A stretch of 64,000 nucleotides of DNA from Rhodobacterales bacterium HKCCE3408 (GCA_015689705.1 WVSN01000003.1:186001-250000), one strand, 5' to 3'; counted from the stretch's first letter, positions 46,447 through 54,947 are shown. A program made the numbers and translations. Notes: generated from the letters alone by a model not told the origin.

Positions 46447-48852
46447 ATGTCAGGCATCCAAGCCACCTATCCCGTCCTGCCGCTTCGCGACATCGTGGTC
46501 TTTCCCCACATGATCGTGCCGCTCTTCGTCGGCCGCGAGAAATCGGTTCGCGCGCTCGAGGAAGTGATGCAGGACGACAAGCAGATTCTGCTGTCGAGTC
46601 AGCTCGACCCCACGGTCGATGACCCGGGCAGTGACGGCATCTACGACGTCGGCGTGCTCGCCGATGTGCTCCAGCTTCTGAAACTGCCCGACGGCACCGT
46701 GAAGGTGCTGGTCGAAGGCAAGAGCCGCGTCCGCATCGACCGCTTCCTGCCGCGCACGGAATTCTTCGAGGCCGAGGTCACCGAACTGGCCGAGACCGAG
46801 GGCGACGAGGCCACGGTCACCGCTCTTCTGCGCTCTGTCGCCGAGGAGTTCGAGCGGTATGCGAAGATCAAGAAGAATATCCCCGAAGAGGCTCTGACCA
46901 ACGTCGCCGAGACGCAGAACGCGGCGCGGCTGGCGGATCTGGTCTCCGGCCACCTGGGTGTCGAGGTCGGCCAGAAGCAGGAGCTTCTGGAGACGCTCGC
47001 CGTCAGCGAACGGCTGGAGAAGGTCTACGGCCTGATGCAGGGCGAAATGTCGGTCCTGCAGGTCGAAAAGAAGATCAAGACCCGCGTGAAGTCGCAGATG
47101 GAGCGGACGCAGCGCGAGTACTATCTCAACGAACAGATGAAGGCGATCCAGCGTGAACTGGGCGATGGCGATGACGGCGCGTCCGAAATCGCAGAGCTCG
47201 AGGAGCGCATCGCAGCGACCAAGTTCTCCAAGGAGGCGCGCGAGAAGGCCGAGGCCGAGGTCAAGAAACTGAAGTCGATGTCCCCGATGTCGGCCGAGGC
47301 GACCGTGGTCCGGAACTATCTCGACTGGCTCCTGTCGATCCCGTGGGGCACGAAATCGCGCGTGAAGAAGGATCTCGGCCGGGCCGAGACCATTCTCAAC
47401 GACGACCACTACGGGCTTGAAAAGGTTAAGGAACGCATCGTCGAATATCTCGCCGTTCAGCAGCGGTCGAAGAAGCTGCGCGGCCCGATCCTCTGCCTCG
47501 TCGGCCCTCCGGGCGTCGGCAAGACGTCTCTCGGCAAGTCTGTCGCCAAGGCCACGGGACGCGAATTCATCCGCATCTCGCTCGGCGGTGTGCGGGACGA
47601 ATCCGAGATCCGGGGCCACCGGCGGACCTATATCGGCTCGATGCCGGGAAAGATCATCCAGGCGCTGAAGAAGGCCAAGACCACGAACCCGCTCATCCTG
47701 CTCGACGAGATCGACAAGATGGGACAGGACTTCCGTGGCGACCCGGCCTCGGCGATGCTCGAGGTGCTCGACCCCGAACAGAACTCGACCTTCGCGGACC
47801 ACTATCTCGAGGTGGAATACGACCTGTCGAACGTGATGTTCATCACCACGGCGAACTCCTACAACATGCCGGGGCCGCTTCTGGACCGGATGGAGATCAT
47901 TCCGCTCGCCGGCTACACCGAGGACGAGAAGCGCGAGATCGCCAAACGTCACCTCATAGCGAAGCAGGTGAAGAACCACGGCCTGAAGAAGTCCGAGTTC
48001 GAGCTGACCGACGCGGCCCTGACCGACGTGATCCGCTACTACACGCGCGAGGCCGGTGTCCGGAACCTCGAGCGCGAGATCGCGAAGCTGGCCCGGAAGG
48101 CGGTGACGACGATCGTCAAGAAGGAAGCCACGACGGTCGAGGTCACGCCAGAGAAACTCGAGGACATGCTCGGCGTCCGGCGGTTCAAGTACGGCCTGGC
48201 CGAGAAAGAGGACCAGATTGGCGTCGTCACGGGTCTTGCCTGGACGAGCGTCGGCGGCGATCTCCTCTCGATCGAGGCGCTGCGCCTGCCCGGCAAGGGC
48301 CGCATGAAGACGACCGGCAAGCTTGGCGACGTCATGAAGGAGTCGATCGACGCGGCGGCAAGCTACGTCCGTTCGGTCGCGCCCCGGATCGGCGTGCGTC
48401 CGCCCCGGATCGATCAGTGGGACATCCACGTGCACGTGCCGGAAGGCGCGACGCCGAAGGACGGCCCGTCCGCCGGTATTGCTATGGTGACGTCCATCGT
48501 GTCGGTCCTGACCCAGATCCCGGTCCGCAAGGACATCGCCATGACCGGCGAGGTGACGCTGCGCGGCAACGTGCTGCCGATCGGGGGCCTGAAGGAGAAG
48601 CTGCTCGCAGCGCTTCGGGGCGGCATCAAGACGGTGCTGATCCCCGAGGAGAACGCCAAGGACCTGCCCGAGATCCCGGACAACGTGAAGGCGGGGCTCG
48701 AGATCATCCCGGTGGCGCATGTCAACGAGGTGCTCGGCCATGCTCTGAGCCGGATGCCCGAGGCGATCGACTGGGACGAGGAGGCGGAAGAAGCCGCCGC
48801 CCGCGCCCGGCGCGAGAATCCGGGCGACGATGCGGGCGCCGTGGCGCACTGA
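46447..48852 (+). CDS. lon: ATP-dependent protease Lon
   Basis: 801-residue cytoplasmic AAA+ protease. It has the N-terminal LON substrate domain ([22 protein letters not shown]), a central coiled coil, the AAA+ module (Walker A K359 in GPPGVGKTS, Walker [10 protein letters not shown]) and the C-terminal protease with the S675 ([10 protein letters not shown]) and K718 catalytic dyad. It degrades misfolded and regulatory proteins; in Caulobacter these include SciP, DnaA and CcrM, and a sciP gene lies 8 kb downstream. AGGAAGG precedes the start. The transcript ends in a UUCG-loop terminator. Confidence 0.98.
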   Translation: MSGIQATYPVLPLRDIVVFPHMIVPLFVGREKSVRALEEVMQDDKQILLSSQLDPTVDDPGSDGIYDVGVLADVLQLLKLPDGTVKVLVEGKSRVRIDRFLPRTEFFEAEVTELAETEGDEATVTALLRSVAEEFERYAKIKKNIPEEALTNVAETQNAARLADLVSGHLGVEVGQKQELLETLAVSERLEKVYGLMQGEMSVLQVEKKIKTRVKSQMERTQREYYLNEQMKAIQRELGDGDDGASEIAELEERIAATKFSKEAREKAEAEVKKLKSMSPMSAEATVVRNYLDWLLSIPWGTKSRVKKDLGRAETILNDDHYGLEKVKERIVEYLAVQQRSKKLRGPILCLVGPPGVGKTSLGKSVAKATGREFIRISLGGVRDESEIRGHRRTYIGSMPGKIIQALKKAKTTNPLILLDEIDKMGQDFRGDPASAMLEVLDPEQNSTFADHYLEVEYDLSNVMFITTANSYNMPGPLLDRMEIIPLAGYTEDEKREIAKRHLIAKQVKNHGLKKSEFELTDAALTDVIRYYTREAGVRNLEREIAKLARKAVTTIVKKEATTVEVTPEKLEDMLGVRRFKYGLAEKEDQIGVVTGLAWTSVGGDLLSIEALRLPGKGRMKTTGKLGDVMKESIDAAASYVRSVAPRIGVRPPRIDQWDIHVHVPEGATPKDGPSAGIAMVTSIVSVLTQIPVRKDIAMTGEVTLRGNVLPIGGLKEKLLAALRGGIKTVLIPEENAKDLPEIPDNVKAGLEIIPVAHVNEVLGHALSRMPEAIDWDEEAEEAAARARRENPGDDAGAVAH

Positions 48853-48874
48853 TCCGCACGCAGACGGAATTGAG

Positions 48875-48900
48875 CGGGGCCCTTCGGGGCCCCGTTTTTT
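48875..48900 (+). terminator. Rho-independent terminator of lon
   Basis: CGGGGCCC (48875-48882) and GGGCCCCG (48887-48894) form an 8-bp stem closed by a TTCG tetraloop of the extra-stable C(UUCG)G type, followed directly by TTTTTT (48895-48900). A textbook terminator 23 bp after the lon stop. Confidence 0.92.
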
Positions 48901-48931
48901 ATGCGGGGATCAGGATTTGGTGGCCGGCGCC

Positions 48932-49129
48932 CTAGCTCAGCGCCAGCACGATCACCGCGACGAGCGCGAGCGGCAGCACCAGGGAATTGGCACTGTTCAC
49001 GCTGTCACCGAAGCTTTGCGTCGAGGCCGTCACCGGCGGCTCGGCGACCGGGGTTTCGGTCATCGGGGCGGCGCAGGCCGACAGCAGAAACGCGCTGGCG
49101 AGAAGCGCGGGCAGGATACGGTGGCGCAT
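48932..49129 (-). CDS. Small lipoprotein
   Basis: 65 residues. A type II signal peptide (MRHRILPALLASAFLLSAC) has a lipobox LSAC with C19 as the lipidated residue. A short Thr/Pro/Val linker follows, and the last 20 residues are strongly hydrophobic (LVLPLALVAVIVLALS), so the mature peptide would be anchored by both lipid and a C-terminal membrane segment. GGGAG supports the ATG. It lies 91 bp downstream of another tiny exported protein on the same strand, with a similar hydrophobic C-terminus. No named family recognised. Confidence 0.72.
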   Translation of the reverse strand: MRHRILPALLASAFLLSACAAPMTETPVAEPPVTASTQSFGDSVNSANSLVLPLALVAVIVLALS

Positions 49130-49220
49130 GGTGCTCTCCCTCGTTGTCGCCGGCCGCGTTCCGGCCGGTCGTCATTCGGGGCTCAGACTGCCATGCGATG
49201 CCGGTCCTGCCAAGCGGGCT

Positions 49221-49412
49221 TCAGTTGCTCATGGTGGCTGCGAAGAAGATCAGCGCGAGGATCGGGACGAGGATGCCGCCGTCGCTGGTCTGCGTATCGG
49301 CGATGACGACGGGCGCCGGCGTCTGCGGCGCCATACCGCCGGCGAAGGCGGGCGCGGCGGTGGTGGCAAGAATGGCGAAGCCGGCGGCGGCGGCGAGCGA
49401 TTTCATGGACAT
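49221..49412 (-). CDS. Small exported/membrane protein
   Basis: 63 residues. A Sec signal peptide (MKSLAAAAGFAILATTAAPAFAG) is followed by a short linker with PAPVVIADTQTSDGG and a C-terminal hydrophobic segment (ILVPILALIFFAATMSN). The likely start is the M at position 1 or 3. I recall proteins with this signal-linker-TM design in many Rhodobacteraceae but no known function. It is probably co-transcribed with the lipoprotein gene 91 bp downstream. Confidence 0.7.
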   Translation of the reverse strand: MSMKSLAAAAGFAILATTAAPAFAGGMAPQTPAPVVIADTQTSDGGILVPILALIFFAATMSN

Positions 49413-49565
49413 GGTTCCCCCAAGGACGTCTGTATCCCGCCGCCTGGCAGGGCGCGGGACCGCGCCAAGTCATGTCCGGGCGGACGGATTTTGCAAGGAT
49501 TTCCTGCGGATGGCAGGCGGCACTCCCGCTGGCTCACCGAAGATTCCCCTTCCTGACACAACAAT

Positions 49566-49592
49566 TTGTGGTAGCATCCCGAAAAACCACAA
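49566..49592 (+). promoter_or_regulatory. Inverted repeat in the leader of the HU-like gene
   Basis: TTGTGGT at 49566-49572 and ACCACAA at 49586-49592 are perfect 7-bp arms around 13 bases. The downstream arm runs into the AAGGGG ribosome binding site (49591 onward) before the ATG at 49605. It could act as an operator or as an RNA hairpin that limits translation. Confidence 0.45.
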
Positions 49593-49604
49593 GGGGCGCA
49601 GGCA

Positions 49605-49967
49605 ATGGCCAAGGCAGTGACCAAGGACAAGACGGGACCGGACGGCCCCGAGGACGACATGGCGGAGAGCGATGCGGCCGGTGCCCCGCAGGCCGTGATC
49701 AAGCGCGGTGACATCCTCGATGCGATGGCGGCGCGGTCGGCACTCAAGCGCGGCGATCTCAAGACGGTGCTCGACCTCGCGCTCGACGAGATCGGGCGGG
49801 CGCTCGACAGCGGCAACGACCTGATCCTGCCGCCGCTCGGCCGGGTGCGCCTGGTGAAGCGCAAGCCCGGCACGGTCGAGGTGATGACGCTCAGGCTGCG
49901 CCGCAAGCCGGCGGGCTCTGACGACGCACCGGCAGAAGAGGCCGAAACCGAGGCCGTTGAGGCCTGA
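49605..49967 (+). CDS. HU-like DNA-binding protein with disordered tails
   Basis: 120 residues. The core (about 32-100) follows the HU/IHF N-terminal pattern: IKRGDILDAMAARSALKRGDLKTVLDLALDEIGRALDSGNDLILPPLGRVRLVKRK, that is two helices then the LPPLGRVRL strand. The DNA-intercalating beta-arms of classical HU appear shortened. Charged or acidic tails flank the core: a Lys/Asp-rich N-terminus of about 30 residues and a Glu/Ala C-terminus. It probably binds DNA as a dimer and shapes the nucleoid. The gene stands alone, followed by two tRNA-Val genes. Confidence 0.75.
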   Translation: MAKAVTKDKTGPDGPEDDMAESDAAGAPQAVIKRGDILDAMAARSALKRGDLKTVLDLALDEIGRALDSGNDLILPPLGRVRLVKRKPGTVEVMTLRLRRKPAGSDDAPAEEAETEAVEA

Positions 49968-49999
49968 TCGGGTGGGTCGCGGGCCGATCAAACACGGGC

Positions 50000-50028
50000 T
50001 TGCGGCCCGCGACTTTGGCCGTTATCTA
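50000..50028 (+). promoter_or_regulatory. Promoter of tRNA-Val(CAC)
   Basis: TTGCGG (50000-50005), 17-bp spacer, TATCTA (50023-50028), 14 bp before the tRNA 5' end. Confidence 0.55.
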
Positions 50029-50041
50029 GCCGCCACTTCCC

Positions 50042-50116
50042 GGGTGATTAGCTCAGTGGTAGAGCGCTTCGTTCACATCGAAGATGTCGGGGGTTCAAAT
50101 CCCTCATCACCCACCA
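50042..50116 (+). tRNA. tRNA-Val (anticodon CAC)
   Basis: 75-base cloverleaf. The 7-bp acceptor GGGTGAT pairs with ATCACCC, the D arm is GCTC-AGTGGTA-GAGC, the anticodon stem CTTCG/CGAAG encloses TTCACAT with CAC at positions 34-36, and the T arm contains GGTTCAAAT. The 3' CCA is encoded. CAC reads GUG valine codons. It is the first of two tandem valine tRNAs with almost the same body. Confidence 0.97.
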
Positions 50117-50149
50117 TCTATCCCATTTCCCGTATGGTCGTTGCAGGGC

Positions 50150-50178
50150 TTGCGCCCCGCGCCACCCTCGGGCTATGC
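50150..50178 (+). promoter_or_regulatory. Possible separate promoter of tRNA-Val(TAC)
   Basis: TTGCGC (50150-50155), 17-bp spacer, CTATGC (50173-50178). The flanking sequence GGGCTTGCG-(G/C)-CCCGCG is nearly the same as in the promoter of the upstream tRNA, which suggests the unit was duplicated with its promoter. Confidence 0.4.
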
Positions 50179-50192
50179 GCTGTCCGGCTTCC

Positions 50193-50268
<76 letters not shown>

Positions 50269-50343
50269 TCCGCCCATTGCGCGCTGGACCCGACGCCGGG
50301 GCAGGGCGTAGCATGCACGTGACGCGGCAGAAGGATCAACGGC

Positions 50344-51129
50344 ATGGCGGCCATTTCGGCTGAACGCATTTTCGCCCGGATCGCGGCCGCCGAGCATCCG
50401 ACGGACCTGTGGCGGCTGGCCCTGAAGACCCTGCCGCGCCTCGGATTTCCGCGCATCATCTACCGCTACGCCGGGCTGCCGACGGACGAGGCCGGTGCGC
50501 GCAGCCTGCTGGCCTGGGGTCTGCCGGACGAGTGGATCGAGTCTTACCTGAGCGAGCGTCTCGGTGAGGTCGACCCGTCCGACGACATTCTCGAAGGGCG
50601 GGCGCTGCCCTTCTACTGGTACGACATGGACACGCTGACCACGCTCAGCACGGCGCAATCCGAATACATGGCGCGGTTCCGGGCCGGGCCGATGGGCGAC
50701 GGTCTGACGCTGCCGCTGTTCGGTCCGATCGGGCGGAACGCGGTGCTCTATCTGGGCTTCGGCGGGCCGCGCCGGTCGTTGTCCGACGCCGATATGGCGC
50801 AGATCCATGCCATGGCCCAGGCCGGCCATCTCCGGCTTTGCGCGATGATGGAGGCCGGTCACCGGCTGGAACCGCGGCTGACACCACGCGAACGCGAGGT
50901 CCTGACCTGGATCGCGGCGGGCAAGTCGAATTCCGTGATCGCCGAGATCCTCGGCATCTCGGCCCACACGGTCGACACGATATTGCGCCGCGTGTTCAAC
51001 AAGTTCGGCGTGAGCGACCGGACGACGGCGGCGATCCGCGGCATCGCGCTCGGCCTCGTGCCGGTGAACCGCTTCGGCACCGAGATGCAGCGCGCCGCCG
51101 ACCGCCAGTCGCGCTTCGCGGCGCGCTGA
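50344..51129 (+). CDS. LuxR-family regulator with autoinducer-binding domain (LuxR solo)
   Basis: 261 residues. The N-terminal half (about 20-165) fits the acyl-homoserine lactone-binding domain: the conserved W/Y region around AWGLPDEWIESYLSERLGEVDPSDD includes the usual D-P pair, followed by FYWYDMD and GDGLTLPLFG. The C-terminal LuxR HTH (about 178-235) reads LTPREREVLTWIAAGKSNSVIAEILGISAHTVDTILRRVFNKFG. No luxI-type synthase is in the window, hence a solo receptor. AAGGA precedes the ATG. Three overlapping dyads lie right after the gene, in front of the pirin gene, and could be its operator. Confidence 0.9.
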   Translation: MAAISAERIFARIAAAEHPTDLWRLALKTLPRLGFPRIIYRYAGLPTDEAGARSLLAWGLPDEWIESYLSERLGEVDPSDDILEGRALPFYWYDMDTLTTLSTAQSEYMARFRAGPMGDGLTLPLFGPIGRNAVLYLGFGGPRRSLSDADMAQIHAMAQAGHLRLCAMMEAGHRLEPRLTPREREVLTWIAAGKSNSVIAEILGISAHTVDTILRRVFNKFGVSDRTTAAIRGIALGLVPVNRFGTEMQRAADRQSRFAAR

Positions 51130-51143
51130 TCCGCGTCGGGCCT

Positions 51144-51177
51144 GCACATGTCCTGTGCGGCCACAGGTCTCAGACCT
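51144..51177. promoter_or_regulatory. Three overlapping dyads between luxR solo and pirin genes
   Basis: GCACA/TGTGC (51144-51148 with 51154-51158, 5-base centre), CCTGTG/CACAGG (51152-51157 with 51162-51167, 4-base centre) and AGGTCT/AGACCT (51165-51170 with 51172-51177, 1-base centre). All arms are perfect. The 50-bp distance to the pirin ATG and the first two dyads' similarity in size to lux/tra boxes suggest a regulator site; an RNA hairpin role is also possible. Confidence 0.5.
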
Positions 51178-51226
51178 CGGGCTCTCTGATGCTATCTCCG
51201 GGGACAGACACCCGAGGAGACCCGAC

Positions 51227-52165
51227 ATGAGCTGGAACCCCGCCCTTGATCCCGAATGCCCGACCGGTGACGCGGTCGACGCGATCGAGACCGTCATCGT
51301 GCCGCGCGCCCGCGATCTCGGCGATTTCGAGGTCCGCCGCGCGCTTCCCGCGCCGCGCCGTCAGATGGTTGGCCCGTTCATCTTCTTCGACCAGATGGGC
51401 CCGGCCGAGTTCCTGACCGGGCAGGGCGTGGATGTCCGCCCGCATCCGCATATCGGGCTGGCCACGGTCACCTATCTTTTCGAGGGCAAGTTCCACCACC
51501 GCGACAGCCTCGGTACGGACCAGTGGATCGAGCCGGGCGCGGTCAACCTGATGACGGCGGGCCACGGCATCACCCATTCGGAGCGAATCGACGGCGAGGC
51601 CCTGCGTCAGCCCTACCGGCTCTCCGGCATCCAGACCTGGCTCGCCCTGCCGGCCGGGGCCGAGGACAGCGCGCCCGCCTTCGTCCATGCCGGCAAGTCC
51701 GACCTGCCCATGCTGGAGGGCGAGGGCAAGCAGGTGCGCCTGATCCTCGGCAACGCTTTCGCCGAACGTGCGCCGGTGCCGACGGCGTCGGAAATGTTCT
51801 ACGCCGACGCCCTGCTCGCGCCCGGGGCGAAGCTGCCGATGCCCGACGATCATGAGGATCGCGGCGCCTATATCTTCCAGGGCGAGGTCAGCGTCGGCGA
51901 CCAGGTCTTCGAGGCGGGTCAGATGATGGTCTTTCGGCCCGGCGACCGGGTCTCGATGACCGCGGGGCCCGTGGGCGCGCGCGTCCTGATCCTCGGCGGC
52001 GCGACGCTGGAGGGCCCGCGCTACATCTGGTGGAACTTCGTCGCCAGCTCGAAGGAGCGGATCGAGGCGGCCAAGGAAGCCTGGCGCGAAGGCGACTGGC
52101 AGCACGGCCGCTTCAGCCTGCCGCCGGGCGACGACGCCGAGTTCATCCCCTTGCCCCCGCAGTGA
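51227..52165 (+). CDS. Pirin family protein
   Basis: 312-residue bicupin. The N-terminal metal site is visible in RPHPHIGLATVTYLFEGKFHHRDSLG and MTAGHGITHSER, where the three His and one Glu ligands of pirins occur. The second cupin ends with FNPRYIWWNFV-like GPRYIWWNFVASSKERI, a strong family mark. Bacterial pirins include quercetin dioxygenases and redox-sensing regulators of central metabolism; which one applies is unknown. GAGGAGA supports ATG 51227. It overlaps the GNAT gene start by one base (TGATG). Confidence 0.93.
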   Translation: MSWNPALDPECPTGDAVDAIETVIVPRARDLGDFEVRRALPAPRRQMVGPFIFFDQMGPAEFLTGQGVDVRPHPHIGLATVTYLFEGKFHHRDSLGTDQWIEPGAVNLMTAGHGITHSERIDGEALRQPYRLSGIQTWLALPAGAEDSAPAFVHAGKSDLPMLEGEGKQVRLILGNAFAERAPVPTASEMFYADALLAPGAKLPMPDDHEDRGAYIFQGEVSVGDQVFEAGQMMVFRPGDRVSMTAGPVGARVLILGGATLEGPRYIWWNFVASSKERIEAAKEAWREGDWQHGRFSLPPGDDAEFIPLPPQ

Positions 52166-52680
52166 TGGGTCCGAGACCGGCGACCGAACGCGACCTGCCC
52201 GCCATCGCTTCGCTTCATGCGGCGAACTGGCGGGCAGCCTATGCCGGGCTGGTGCCCGACGCGGCGCTCGGCGCGCCGCTCGAGGATTACATGGCGCGGA
52301 CATGGACGGTGGACCGGCTTGTCCGGGACCGGGTGACGGTGATCGGCGAGGGGGAGCTGCTCGGCTTCGCCGCCGCCGATCCGGATCATCGCGACGGTCC
52401 CTATCTCGACAATCTGCACGTCGCGGCCGAAGCACGCGGGCAGGGGTTGTCCCGGCGTCTCGTGGCCGACCTCGCCGCAACCCTCGGCGACCGCGCCCTG
52501 TGGCTCGTCGTGCTGGCGGGCAACGCGCCGACGCGGGCCGTCTACCGCGCCTGGGGCGGGATCGAGGGGCCAGTCTTCGACGACGAGATCCTCGGCGTCA
52601 CCGTCCCCGCGCTGCCCGTCACCTTCCCCGATGCACGCGCGCTCGCCGACCGTCTTGGCGGCGGTCCGGGCGCGATCTGA
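52165..52680 (+). CDS. GNAT family N-acetyltransferase
   Basis: 171-residue acetyl-CoA-dependent acetyltransferase. The N-terminus RPATERDLPAIASLHAANWRAAYAGLVPD is typical, and the acetyl-CoA pyrophosphate loop appears as VAAEARGQGLSRRLVADLA (R/Q-x-x-G-x-G/A pattern). The acceptor substrate is unknown. Start ATG 52165 shares a base with the pirin stop; an in-frame GTG lies one codon earlier. Coupled to pirin, so possibly part of the same response. Confidence 0.88.
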   Translation: MGPRPATERDLPAIASLHAANWRAAYAGLVPDAALGAPLEDYMARTWTVDRLVRDRVTVIGEGELLGFAAADPDHRDGPYLDNLHVAAEARGQGLSRRLVADLAATLGDRALWLVVLAGNAPTRAVYRAWGGIEGPVFDDEILGVTVPALPVTFPDARALADRLGGGPGAI

Positions 52681-52720
52681 GTCCGCGCGGCACAACCTCG
52701 GAATCCGGGTCAAAACGCGC

Positions 52721-52749
52721 TTGACGCCACCCCGGGCATTCCGTATCCC
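52721..52749 (+). promoter_or_regulatory. Promoter of tRNA-Asp
   Basis: TTGACG (52721-52726), 17-bp spacer, TATCCC (52744-52749), 12 bp before the tRNA. Confidence 0.65.
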
Positions 52750-52760
52750 GCACGTCACGC

Positions 52761-52837
52761 GCGGTTGTAGCTCAGTTGGTTAGAGTACCGGCCTGTCACG
52801 CCGGGGGTCGCGGGTTCGAGCCCCGTCAACCGCGCCA
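52761..52837 (+). tRNA. tRNA-Asp (anticodon GTC)
   Basis: 77-base cloverleaf. Acceptor GCGGTTG/CAACCGC, D arm with GTTGGTT, anticodon stem CCGGC/GCCGG with loop CTGTCAC (GTC at 34-36), T arm GGGTTCGAGCCCC, encoded CCA. Its G34 is a substrate for the Tgt/QueA queuosine pathway and Q34 of tRNA-Asp is the substrate of GluQ; all three genes are in this window. Confidence 0.97.
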
Positions 52838-52890
52838 CTTCACCAAAGTTCGATTTTGAGGACAGTGTCCGGCACGCTATTTCGCTGTGC

Positions 52891-53598
52891 ATGCGGGTCC
52901 TTCTGCTTCTCTGCGCCCTTCTTCCCCTGCCGGCCGCGGCCGATCCGGTCGTCATCGATCCCGAGCCGCTGCTCGATCTCGCCGAACGTCCGTGGTCCGA
53001 CCGCGATGCGGTCATCGAGACATTGGGCGAAGCGCTCGGCGGTTTCGCCGAGGATTTCGTCGCGGTGCCCGATGAACTGACCGAGGACGATCCGCTGCTC
53101 TGGTCGATCTCGGGCACATTCGGCGCGCCGCTCGAAGGCTCCAGCCTGCCGGGCGGGATCGTGATCTGCGCCCGCTACGGCCTCGCCTCGCGCGACCGGC
53201 TGGCCGAGACGGGGCTGACCGACCGCGGTGCGTTCCAGCTTTTCGGCCTGACGCTGGCCGGAAGCGACGATGCCGAGGTCTGGCCCGAGGCCGCTATCGC
53301 CCGGCTTGCCTGCATGATCACCTGGGACGACACGCGCCGTGTCGAGATCCTGCCCGAGGAACCCGCGACCGCCGCGCTGTCGGCCCGGTTCGGCGAACTG
53401 TCCCGCCGCGGCGATCGCGAGATCCTGGGCGAGAACTGGCAACGCTACGAGGCGCTGTATGGCGAGGACGGGTTCCTGCTCGAGGCGACGGATGGGCCGG
53501 AATCGAGCGTGATGGTGGTTGAGAGCGCCGAGATCGAGCTTCGGGTCAGCCACCAGCGCTTCGCGTTCCGGAGTTTCCTGATGGGCGGCGGGGTTTAG
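52891..53598 (+). CDS. Exported protein of unknown function
   Basis: 235 residues with a signal peptide (MRVLLLLCALLPLPAAADP). The mature protein is acidic, with a helical first half and two cysteines (C in VICARYG and in RLACMITW). I recognise no domain. A weak ribosome binding site makes the start less sure, but the signal peptide begins exactly at the first ATG. The gene lies alone between tRNA-Asp and mnmA, and its stop codon is the first element of an intergenic repeat. Confidence 0.68.
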   Translation: MRVLLLLCALLPLPAAADPVVIDPEPLLDLAERPWSDRDAVIETLGEALGGFAEDFVAVPDELTEDDPLLWSISGTFGAPLEGSSLPGGIVICARYGLASRDRLAETGLTDRGAFQLFGLTLAGSDDAEVWPEAAIARLACMITWDDTRRVEILPEEPATAALSARFGELSRRGDREILGENWQRYEALYGEDGFLLEATDGPESSVMVVESAEIELRVSHQRFAFRSFLMGGGV

Positions 53599-53656
53599 GG
53601 GGCGCTGCCCCCCGCGCCATGCGGCGCGTCCCCCGGGAGTATTTGGAAAGCAAAGA
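53598..53656. repeat. Two-hairpin intergenic repeat, copy 1
   Basis: Hairpin 1 is GGGGGC/GCCCCC (53598-53603 with 53607-53612), starting on the last base of the upstream stop. Hairpin 2 is CGCGCC/GGCGCG (53613-53618 with 53623-53628). A conserved tail follows: CCCCCGGGAGTATTTGG then AAAGCAAAGA to 53656. The same architecture and tail recur at 61805-61871. It ends 9 bp from the convergent mnmA stop, so it probably also acts as a transcription or mRNA end signal. Confidence 0.75.
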
Positions 53657-53664
53657 GGGGCGGA

Positions 53665-54804
53665 TCAGCCCTTGTGAATCCACCCGCCGCCATAGATCCG
53701 CGAGCCGTCGGGATCATAGAAGACGCAGGCCTGGCCCGGGCTGACGCCTTCCTCGGCGACGACGAGTTCCACCTCCGCCTCGGTCGCCGAGACCGGGCGG
53801 ATGATCGCCTCGCGCGGCGGGCGGGTGGAGCGGATGCGGACCGAGAGCGGCCATTCCGGCCGCGAGTCGAAGGGCGCGTCGCCGAGCCAGTTGATCTCTC
53901 GCACCGGCACGGTCCGGGTCGCCAGCGCCTCTTTCGGGCCGACGATCACGCGGCGCGTGTCGGGGTCGAGCTTCACCACGTAGAGAGGATCGGCCAGCCC
54001 GCCGATGCCGAGGCCCCGGCGCTGGCCGATCGTGTAGTGGATCACGCCGCGATGCTCGCCGAGGATGTTGCCGTCCATGTCGACGATCTCGCCGGGATCG
54101 GCGGCGCCCGGGCGCAGCTTCTCGATGACGCTCGCGTAGTCGCCGTTCGGCACGAAGCAGATGTCCTGGCTGTCGGGCTTGTCGGCGACCGACAGCCCGT
54201 AGCGCGCGGCGAGTGCGCGGGTCTCGGCCTTGGACGCGAGTCCGCCGAGCGGGAAGCGCAGGTAGGAGAGCTGTTCGGCCGTCGTGGAGAACAGGAAGTA
54301 CGACTGGTCGCGGTTCGGGTCGGCCGCGGAATGCAGCTCGGGCCCCGCGGGTCCCGTCATGCGGCGGATGTAGTGGCCCGTGGCCATGCAGTCGGCGTCG
54401 AGATCCTTCGCGGTTGCCAGCAGATCCTTGAATTTCACCCGCTCGTTGCAGCGGATGCACGGCACCGGCGTCGCCCCGGCGAGATAACTGTCGGCGAATT
54501 CGTCAATCACCGCGTCGCGGAAGACGTTCTCGTAGTCGAGCACGTAATGCGGAAAGCCCATTTCCTCGGCCACGCGGCGGGCGTCGTGGATGTCGCGGCC
54601 GGCGCAGCAGGCGCCTTTCTTGGCCAGCGCCGCGCCGTGGTCGTAGAGCTGCAGCGTGACGCCGACGACGTCGTAGCCTTCCTCGGCCAGCATCGCGGCC
54701 ACGACCGACGAATCCACGCCGCCCGACATCGCCACGACGACGCGGGTATCGGCCGGCGCTTTCGCGAAGCCGAGCGAGTTGAGATCTGTCGTGTCGAGAG
54801 CCAT
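53665..54804 (-). CDS. mnmA: tRNA-specific 2-thiouridylase MnmA
   Basis: 379-residue enzyme that adds sulfur to U34 of tRNA-Lys, -Glu and -Gln. The PP-loop [15 protein letters not shown] near residue 27 activates the tRNA base with ATP. Cysteines in [13 protein letters not shown] and in [13 protein letters not shown] are the sulfur-handling pair. The tRNA-binding [10 protein letters not shown] and C-terminal beta barrel are present. A TTGTGG/TATATT promoter lies upstream and the divergent gene is sciP. Normal length. Confidence 0.97.
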   Translation of the reverse strand: MALDTTDLNSLGFAKAPADTRVVVAMSGGVDSSVVAAMLAEEGYDVVGVTLQLYDHGAALAKKGACCAGRDIHDARRVAEEMGFPHYVLDYENVFRDAVIDEFADSYLAGATPVPCIRCNERVKFKDLLATAKDLDADCMATGHYIRRMTGPAGPELHSAADPNRDQSYFLFSTTAEQLSYLRFPLGGLASKAETRALAARYGLSVADKPDSQDICFVPNGDYASVIEKLRPGAADPGEIVDMDGNILGEHRGVIHYTIGQRRGLGIGGLADPLYVVKLDPDTRRVIVGPKEALATRTVPVREINWLGDAPFDSRPEWPLSVRIRSTRPPREAIIRPVSATEAEVELVVAEEGVSPGQACVFYDPDGSRIYGGGWIHKG

Positions 54805-54846
54805 AGCGCGTCCCTTGCGGGTGGCGGGTCGGGGTGGACCGCCGGG

Positions 54847-54874
54847 AATATAGGAAAATGCCCTGTATCCACAA
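54847..54874 (-). promoter_or_regulatory. Candidate promoter of mnmA
   Basis: On the minus strand TTGTGG (54874-54869), a 16-bp spacer and TATATT (54852-54847), giving a leader of about 36 bases to ATG 54804. Confidence 0.45.
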
Positions 54875-54947
54875 GGGGGCTCGTTACCCGTCCTTAATCC
54901 CGATCCGGGAAACCCCTTGCGCCAGACACGAATGCGGGACGACCCAG

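Noticed and set aside
46450-48849. Full-length antisense frame to lon
   Set aside because: Mirrors lon codon by codon with no own start signals; no known family.
54883-54897. CtrA box upstream of sciP (GTTA-N7-TTAA)
   Set aside because: Only one half agrees with the consensus TTAA-N7-TTAAC; too weak to list as a feature.
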